In this document: in pieces, positions 59,701 through 64,000 of the stretch
How positions within the stretch are numbered: the first letter of the stretch is position 1
How the letters are laid out: each line of letters starts with the position of its first letter
Assembly (NCBI GenBank): GCA_014238155.1
Contig: JABABQ010000014.1
Span: 1 to 64,000, forward strand
Length of the DNA: 64,000 bases
Reading direction: 5' to 3'
From: Rhizobiaceae bacterium
GTDB taxonomy: Bacteria; Pseudomonadota; Alphaproteobacteria; Rhizobiales; Rhizobiaceae
Program-made: the position numbers and the translations under genes
Notes under the pieces: model-generated
Seen by the model: the letters and a program-made list of their open reading frames with translations, nothing else
Databases searched by the model: none
What the model was told of the DNA's origin: nothing

Positions 59701-59826
59701 GGAAAAGGCATTTCCGTTACCGTCCCCACCCCAATATAGCACCCGTCCGTCTTCCAGCATCACCTGGTGAATACCGATGATGGTGGTGTCGAATACATTT
59801 CCCCAATCGCCAACTATCGCATTCAT
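56704..59826 (-). CDS. Copper-radical-oxidase-like protein (galactose oxidase fold) with PA14 and RTX-like repeats
   Basis: The product has 1040 residues. Kelch beta-propeller about 1-365, immunoglobulin-like DUF1929 domain about 375-475, PA14-like domain about 485-630, Pro/Asp-rich linker, then three RTX-like repeats, the last two separated by a long Asp/Gly run (about 880-945). All copper-radical residues align: Cys70 (M-F-C-G-A-G), Tyr119 (G-R-F-Y-P-T), Tyr326-His327 (R-L-Y-H-S-S) and His412 (A-V-T-H-S-L). No N-terminal signal peptide; RTX-like C-terminus suggests type I secretion. It would oxidise a primary alcohol (for example galactose C6 or glyoxal-type aldehydes) with O2 giving H2O2. 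AAGGAGAG precedes the ATG. Secretion genes are not in view. Confidence 0.88.
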   Translation of the reverse strand: MNAIVGDWGNVFDTTIIGIHQVMLEDGRVLYWGGDGNGNAFSNTQKYGIFDPQSGEHEILSASHAVRMFCGAGVILPGTDKVLIAGGNGTGAAGGQIFDTSEESLTRDSADNMATGRFYPTMVSLSSGQAVIFGGNGDVNLRGTPEIFTLGEGWRTLDGAKDADLGSNWWYPRVWTNDQGELVYFAINEGSQNANPGAANSFEVMALDPSGDGSVRQIGELPFQMDVTSPSAMYEPGKIVIMDHVGDLWVMDINGDEPEYTFAASLGGDRNNSDMTVLADGRVLINGGTQVGNSQDEANAVLESVMYDPFTGEVTIVDAEDVMRLYHSSTILLTDGTILSMGGGGLDNTVNFMDGQIYTPDYLYNDDGTLADRPEITAAPDSVLPGDEISIEVDDANAIARLSFVKTGAVTHSLNMESGRMDLEFEVISDTEIEVSLPDNPHVLGAGNWMLFAIDDQGVPSTAPIISVEPTLPLYSEPTEGAEPVEGRISVDYFDASASKLDEVDFDAAPIFDEDVTSIQESAGTGAFYDGGRTDQFAAEYSGSFVVEQAGQYTFYLNSDDGSSLSIDDQQIILNDGLHEPVEKSATVFLDAGTHSLNALYFEYKGGAVMELDWSGPGLGRTAFEVTGVAPEDPQDPKDPEDPQDPQDPEDPEDPQEPTIIGTPDNDFIDGTDGDDVIDMGAGRDVLSGSAGDDIIDGGDPGYNQIDYDGAPEDYEFLANEDGTVTVTKPDGTDTISNIGGFWFSGAGVWKPLEDLIVYSPDAGPNTIEGTAGDDFLSGTKLDDVINLGAGRDVVNGSAGDDRIDGGNSEYNQIDYDGDPQDYTFTENVDGTVTVVKPDGTDIISNIGGFWFKGEGVWKPLEDLLEPSPPSGDGDDGDGDDDDDGGDGGNDGDNGDDSDDGDDGGDGDDGGDGDDGDNGGDDDDGDDSDDGDDGDDGDDDPIVGTAKDDYLDGTVGDDIILAGDGRDTIFASKGDDRIDGEGGGLNQVNYKASLNDFTITEQSDGSVLFVSDEFGEDQLTNIGGIWFDDDAEWYAMDDLI
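56993..57215 (-). repeat. Low-complexity GTC/ATC/GCC trinucleotide tract coding for an Asp/Gly linker
   Basis: The DNA consists of imperfect GTC, ATC and GCC triplets for about 200 bp, read on the minus strand as GAC/GAT/GGC. It codes an extremely acidic linker inside the oxidase-like protein. Such tracts vary in length by slippage and may be calcium-binding or act as a spacer. Confidence 0.85.
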
Positions 59827-60380
59827 GTTTGTCTCTCCTTGACCAAGGCTGCCCGAGTGAAAGCTTCAATTGAGTTGGCGGAACCTGCGAGTTCTCGTAC
59901 CAAAATGAAACTTCAGTCCCCGAAATTCGGTTTGAGCCGAAGCCGGACGGAGAAATGTTTCATTTTGAAACAAAAATCCGCCGCAGCTGTTGCTTTGTCC
60001 TTGAAGTGGCAAACGGCATGCCAACCGGGCGGCAAGAATCCTGATGTGGATTAATATTACAGAGCAATCTTGCTACCGCTGATTCAGAAAAACCTTCCGT
60101 CTTAGAAATCCTGCGGACTTAGCCTCACTGATGTGCTGCGAAACCAAAACATTTGATGACAACCCTGACCCTTGCAGTACGTCCGAAGAACTCGAATACA
60201 AGGTTCCCAACAATCTTCGAAGTTTTGAAAAATCTGACTTGGTCGCGTCTATACTAATCGAAGTCGTACCGACGCTGTATGTATGACTGCTTCGATCATA
60301 CGACTAAGAATAGTTGGGAGACCCGGTTTCCCATGACCGTCCGTCAACAGCTCCACCATTGGAGAATATCGGAGAAAAGA
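59827..60380. other. Divergent intergenic region with a GTTTCA/TGAAAC palindrome
   Basis: No gene is supported in these 550 bp. GTTTCATTTTGAAAC at 59957-59971 is a palindrome with a 3-bp centre, and AAAATGAAAC at 59902-59911 is an inverted copy of its left part, about 55 bp away. They lie 75-145 bp upstream of the oxidase-like gene and may bind its regulator. A start for the DddP-like gene further left (ATG 60279) is open but lacks a ribosome binding site. Confidence 0.5.
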
Positions 60381-61631
60381 GTGATTGATACCGACCTAAT
60401 AAGTGTGGATATGCTGCAAATCGAGACAGCAAAGCAAAGGCTGGCAACGATGCCGCCCGTGAACCAGGTCCGCTTGCGTCAACAAAGGATGGATCGGCTA
60501 CAGGCAGAACTTCAAAAGAGGGACCTCGGCGGAATGCTGCTCTATGACCCGGTAAATGTGCGCTATGCCACCGATTGCCGGAACATGCAGATTTGGACGA
60601 TGCACAATTCAGCGCGCTACTGTCTTGTTCCCAGCGAAGGTAAGGCAATTATTTTCGACTATGTTAACTGCGAGCACCTGTCGGAGGGCATTGAAACAAT
60701 TGGAGAGACACGACCTGCCGTACTTTGGTTTTACCACAGCGCCGGAAGCAACCGTCAACAACTTCTCGAAAAATGGGCTGACGAGGTGGCCGATGTCGTA
60801 TCTGAGCGTTTTCCAAATCAACGGATCGCCATCGACCGACTGGACGGAGATGCACGCAACGAACTGGAAAAGCGACAACTATCTGTGTCCTTCGGCCAGG
60901 ATGTTATCGAGCACGCACGATGCATAAAAACCGAGGAGGAGCAAAAAGCTCAGGCACGCTCTGCCTTCGTATGTGAAACCGGGCTGGCTCGCCTTAAAGA
61001 GATTACCCGTCCGGGGATCACGGAAAACGAACTATGGGCGACTTTTGGCGCCATCAATGCGTCCCTTGGCGGTGACTATGTCGAGACGCGATTGTTGGTG
61101 TCGGGAGACCGCACCAATCCCTGGTACAGCGAAGCCAGTGAAAAGCCGGTTCAAGTGGGTGAACTCGTGGCTTTCGATACTGATATGATTGGACCGTATG
61201 GATACAGCACCGATATTTCTCGCACCTGGATGTGCAACGACGTTGTTCCGACCGAAGAGCAAAAGACTGTCTACAAGCTGTCCCATGAGCAGGTTCACTA
61301 CAATATGGCGCTGCTAAAGCCGGGTCTCGGCTTCCGCGAGCTGGCCGAAAAGTCGTGGAAAATTCCTGATCGATACGAAGCGTTTGAGGTCGGTGTCATC
61401 GTGCACGGTATCGGGATGTGCAACGAATACCCGCAAGTGGCGCCACTGAAATGGTTTGAGCAGACCGGGTACGACGGGGACTTTCAACCAGGCATGACCG
61501 TTTCAGTGGAAAGCTACATAGGTGAACGAGGTGCCAAGGAAGGCGTTAAACTTGAGGAGATGGTGCGGATCACGGAAACCGGCTGCGAGTTGGTCGCCAA
61601 GTTCCCGTTTGAACAGGCTCTTCTCAGTTAG
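60381..61631 (+). CDS. M24-family protein similar to DMSP lyase DddP
   Basis: The product has 416 residues. N-terminal domain: Y-D-P-V-N-V-R-Y-A-T-D-C-R-N-M-Q-I-W. C-terminal domain: E-T-R-L-L-V-S-G-D-R-T-N-P-W, F-D-T-D-M-I-G-P-Y-G, S-T-D-I-S-R-T-W, V-H-G-I-G-M-C-N-E and K-L-E-E-M-V. These match the metal-site pattern of DddP (Asp, Asp, Asp, His, Glu, Glu), the iron-type lyase that splits dimethylsulfoniopropionate to DMS and acrylate. Non-lyase relatives share this pattern, so function is uncertain. GTG 60381 follows GGAG by six bases. The stop codon lies inside the left end of the MITE-like element. Confidence 0.75.
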   Translation: MIDTDLISVDMLQIETAKQRLATMPPVNQVRLRQQRMDRLQAELQKRDLGGMLLYDPVNVRYATDCRNMQIWTMHNSARYCLVPSEGKAIIFDYVNCEHLSEGIETIGETRPAVLWFYHSAGSNRQQLLEKWADEVADVVSERFPNQRIAIDRLDGDARNELEKRQLSVSFGQDVIEHARCIKTEEEQKAQARSAFVCETGLARLKEITRPGITENELWATFGAINASLGGDYVETRLLVSGDRTNPWYSEASEKPVQVGELVAFDTDMIGPYGYSTDISRTWMCNDVVPTEEQKTVYKLSHEQVHYNMALLKPGLGFRELAEKSWKIPDRYEAFEVGVIVHGIGMCNEYPQVAPLKWFEQTGYDGDFQPGMTVSVESYIGERGAKEGVKLEEMVRITETGCELVAKFPFEQALLS

Positions 61632-61901
61632 AGCCGTTCACGATTAAATGGAACCATTCTGAAGAAGCGCTTTTGTGACAGAACCAAGTAAAGGATCGCC
61701 GGTCGTATCGGGCATACGTCCAAGAGCCGTTGCGCCGGTCATGGCGCAAAAGCGTCCTTCCCGAAGGGTTTGCGATTGGCGGACGTCCAGAACTGAGCCG
61801 CCCTTGCCCGATGCGAGGGCATCGCGCTGCGTGCGTCTCAACTCTGGATCATCTCGACAATCACAAACAGAATTAGCTCCATTTAAACGTGAACGGCTCT
61901 A
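61629..61901. mobile_element. MITE-like element with 24-bp terminal inverted repeats
   Basis: The left end TAGAGCCGTTCACG... (61629-61652) and the reverse complement of the right end (61878-61901) agree in 23 of 24 positions. The unit is 273 bp and holds no transposase. Both ends begin with TA, which would be the target duplication if it is an IS630/Tc1-like derivative. Its left end supplies the TAG stop of the DddP-like gene, so insertion may have changed that C-terminus slightly. A parent IS is not in this window. Confidence 0.8.
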
Positions 61902-62037
61902 GTCGATTATCCCCAATCTGGTGATCAGATAATCAACTCGTCAAACGAATTTCATCGCTAAAGCCAATGCGAACCCTTCAAACGCATGGCGATATGAGAT
62001 GCGCTTGCTGTTGGGTCCCTTGACGCTGGGCATTGAG

Positions 62038-63033
62038 CTATTTCGCCCCGCCCAAACGCTGCAAAATCGCCTGTGCATCGTCGCTGATTTCTTGAACTAT
62101 GTGCGCCGCGGGTTGAACATTGTGAACCATGGCCACACTCTGACCTGCCCACATTGCCATGGCTTCGACGTCACCAATAACATCAAATCCCGGAGTGTTG
62201 ACCCGGTACCGGGTAATCTCGCCGCGAGACTTGGACGTCGCAATGACGTCGCCTTCTCCAGGGCGACTGCCAGACGGTAAGCGACCCGTTGCTTCCCAAT
62301 TTGCTACGGTACTATTGCGAACAACACGATGCGGGGCATTGGGCCAACCCACATCGAAAAGATCCTCTAGGTAGACTGTATCATTTTCCGACGCTTCAAG
62401 AAGATGTTGTTGGTACTCCGGATGGATGGCGACTTCCTCGCTTGCTAGGAATCGCGTTCCAATCCACGCACCAGACGCACCAAGTGCGAGTGCGGCGGCT
62501 AGTCCGCGTCCGTCGGCAATACCGCCCGCAGCAATAACCGGAACGTCTCCAACGGCATCGACCACTGCAGGGATAAGTGGCATTGTGGCTACAGTTCCAC
62601 GCACGTGGCCACCCGCCTCCCAACCCTGTGCGACTATGATATCGGCGCCGCTGTCCACTGCTTGACGCGCAGCCTCGGCATCTCCAACCGAATGCATAAC
62701 GATGGCTCCGCTGTCCTTGGCACGCGCAACCAGCCAAGATGCATCGCCCCAAAAGAACGATATGATTGGCACACCTTCCTGCAAGCATGCATCGAGCCGT
62801 TCCTCCTGCGGGAAGTCCATGTTCAGGTTCACAGCGAAGGGCTTGGATGTCAGCGACTGCAATTCACGAACTTGCTGGCGCAGAGTATCAACGTTGGCGG
62901 CCCAGGGTGCCAGAGTACCCAAGCCTCCCGCATTGCTCACCGCCGCTGCAAGTCGTGGACCAACAGCGCCGCTCATTGGAGCTTGAACAATCGGAATATC
63001 GATCCCGATGCGCTTGCACACTGCAGTCTTCAT
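62038..63033 (-). CDS. Nitronate monooxygenase-family FMN enzyme
   Basis: The product has 331 residues. It begins with I-G-I-D-I-P-I-V-Q-A-P-M-S-G, then has S-N-A-G-G-L-G-T-L-A and the phosphate-binding motifs A-Q-G-W-E-A-G-G-H and I-A-A-G-G-I-A-D-G-R-G. This is the NMO/2-nitropropane dioxygenase TIM barrel, which oxidises alkyl nitronates such as propionate-3-nitronate, or in related proteins acts as an enoyl reductase. It appears to be a single-gene unit with no clear link to neighbours. Confidence 0.9.
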   Translation of the reverse strand: MKTAVCKRIGIDIPIVQAPMSGAVGPRLAAAVSNAGGLGTLAPWAANVDTLRQQVRELQSLTSKPFAVNLNMDFPQEERLDACLQEGVPIISFFWGDASWLVARAKDSGAIVMHSVGDAEAARQAVDSGADIIVAQGWEAGGHVRGTVATMPLIPAVVDAVGDVPVIAAGGIADGRGLAAALALGASGAWIGTRFLASEEVAIHPEYQQHLLEASENDTVYLEDLFDVGWPNAPHRVVRNSTVANWEATGRLPSGSRPGEGDVIATSKSRGEITRYRVNTPGFDVIGDVEAMAMWAGQSVAMVHNVQPAAHIVQEISDDAQAILQRLGGAK

Positions 63034-63123
63034 TTTCTGTATCCTCTATCGAACGCTGCGAGAGCGTCATGGCCTATTGTTGTGTCAAGTCGGTTCATAT
63101 AACCAGCGGCACCTGTGCTTTCT

Positions 63124-63387
63124 TCATTGATAGGCTGGCACTGGATTGCCAAGATTCTCAAAATCGGGTTCTACACCAAATCCTGGCGTTTCGTGGCAAT
63201 ACATCCGCCCATCTGAAGTCGGCGGTGCCGGTGTACCGGTTGGCTCGGTATGGTAAGCAGGTAAATCAGCCAGCGCAATTTCTCTTGCACCGTGTTTGTC
63301 CCATTCTTCACTTCTAGGGTCAGGACCATTAATCTGTGAAGATGAGCCAAATGTTCTCCTTTCTGCAATCAAACTAAATTGTCGCAT
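63124..63387 (-). CDS. Possible truncated gene; C-terminus resembles acid-sugar dehydratases
   Basis: An 87-residue frame starts M-R-Q-F-S-L-I-A-E-R-R and ends G-R-M-Y-C-H-E-T-P-G-F-G-V-E-P-D-F-E-N-L. The last part recalls the C-terminal tail of enolase-superfamily dehydratases (P-G-x-G-x-E-x-D). The barrel is missing, so it may be a fragment, or an unrelated small protein. No strong ribosome binding site. Confidence 0.3.
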   Translation of the reverse strand: MRQFSLIAERRTFGSSSQINGPDPRSEEWDKHGAREIALADLPAYHTEPTGTPAPPTSDGRMYCHETPGFGVEPDFENLGNPVPAYQ

Positions 63388-63652
63388 TGGCGCTGAGGTC
63401 TCACACTCCGGATTTTACAGCATTATCCGGCTTGACATCTCAGCAAGTTGGCAATTGCCAGCACGCACCGATGACATTGCAATCAAGCCATAGACCCGAC
63501 GCCATTGTTGCACTAACATCTTTGCCGAACTGCTGGATTGGGGGGAACAATGGCGAACGATTGCTCGAATACGATCTCTCATAATCTGAAGTTCAAACAA
63601 GCATGCCGCAAGTCTGGTTTTCGCCAGCTACGGTAATTATTGGGAGGAAAGA
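63388..63652. other. Upstream region of the third tctC gene
   Basis: No gene supported in this 265-bp stretch. It ends with a good Shine-Dalgarno (GGGAGGAAAG at 63642-63651) for the TctC gene and should contain its promoter. Confidence 0.45.
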
Positions 63653-64000
63653 ATGAAGAAATTATTTGGTACGGGGGCTATTGCCGCCGTTGTTATGGCC
63701 GTGAGCGGATCTGCACACGGCTTTGAATGTGAGGTCAAGGAAGCCTCAATGGACAAACCGGGTGGTTTTCCAGAGCGCGCACTGACAATGATTGTCCCTT
63801 ACGGGCCTGCCGGTGGTTCTGGTCAAGTTGCTGGTGCCATGGCCGAGGCTGTTACCGGTCTGACCGGTGTCGCGATCAACCGCGATCATAAACCAGGCGG
63901 TTCTGGAACCGTTGGAATGACTGCTTATATGACAGCACCCGCAGACGGCTACAACGTGATGGAACACATCGATGATGCATCATCAGCCCACGCACTAGAC
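63653..64000 (+). CDS. Tripartite tricarboxylate transporter binding protein (TctC family), no. 3, partial
   Basis: The first 116 residues are present; the gene runs off the right edge. The signal peptide M-K-K-L-F-G-T-G-A-I-A-A-V-V-M-A-V-S ends near A-H-G. The mature part has F-P-E-R-A-L-T-M-I-V-P-Y-G-P-A-G-G-S-G, the typical TctC N-terminal motif, after an unusual short extension with a Cys. The ATG at 63653 is preceded by GGGAGGAAAG. TctB and TctA would be expected to the right. Confidence 0.88.
   Translation, partial: MKKLFGTGAIAAVVMAVSGSAHGFECEVKEASMDKPGGFPERALTMIVPYGPAGGSGQVAGAMAEAVTGLTGVAINRDHKPGGSGTVGMTAYMTAPADGYNVMEHIDDASSAHALD

Noticed and set aside
59890-59915. Sigma-54 type promoter upstream of the oxidase-like gene (GGTAC...CTCGC on the minus strand)
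   Set aside because: The GG-to-GC spacing is one base too long and the -12 element is poor.

Overview
The window looks like a chromosome segment from a marine or host-associated alphaproteobacterium. The evidence is the gene content and style: tripartite tricarboxylate (TctCBA) transporters, many ATGA-overlapped operons, FCD-type GntR, LysR and LacI regulators, a CadC-like winged-helix/TPR regulator, and a DddP-like M24 protein. I cannot name a genus from sequence alone; Rhizobiales/Hyphomicrobiales or Rhodobacterales are the likeliest orders (inference).

Left accessory part (about 1-9.1 kb). The tail of an IS3-family transposase cuts into a small phage-like integrative element. The element has a divergent repressor/Cro switch with matching operators, an RNase HI, a tightly overlapped operon of ten small genes that starts at an operator-flanked promoter near 2960, an AlpA-like HTH protein and a tyrosine integrase that ends 113 bp before a tRNA-Gln(CTG). 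No phage structural genes are present, so it is a satellite or remnant. To its right lies decaying DNA: a frameshifted secreted-protein gene, a dead IS6-family transposase and a mannitol-dehydrogenase remnant.

Amino-sugar region (9.1-19.9 kb). An AGE-family epimerase faces a minus-strand operon for amino-sugar uptake and use: nagB-like deaminase, SIS-domain protein, nagA-like deacetylase, ceramidase-fold hydrolase and a carbohydrate ABC importer. A LacI-family regulator lies just upstream, and a perfect 18-bp palindrome sits in the operon promoter.

Middle (20.3-25.9 kb). A DoeA-like M24 protein is paired with a gamma-glutamyltransferase-family protein. A membrane-anchored CadC-like regulator is divergent from a secreted lectin/lyase-fold protein.

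Sulfatase region (26.2-56.4 kb), the most striking part. Six sulfatases of the formylglycine class, all without visible signal peptides, are dispersed among three transport operons: Dpp-type ABC with two sulfatases; TctCBA with FCD regulator, sulfatase and a TIM-barrel-like protein; TctCBA with enolase-superfamily protein, split UxaA/SuyAB-like dehydratase and sulfatase. A genuine formylglycine-generating enzyme with its paired active-site cysteines is encoded here too. The simplest reading is import of several small sulfated organic compounds (sugars or sugar acids) followed by cytosolic desulfation and dehydration.

Right end (56.7-64 kb). A large copper-radical-oxidase-like protein has PA14 and RTX-like repeats. 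It is followed by a DddP-like M24 protein whose stop codon lies in a 273-bp MITE-like element, a nitronate monooxygenase, a possible gene fragment, and the start of a third TctC gene cut by the window edge.
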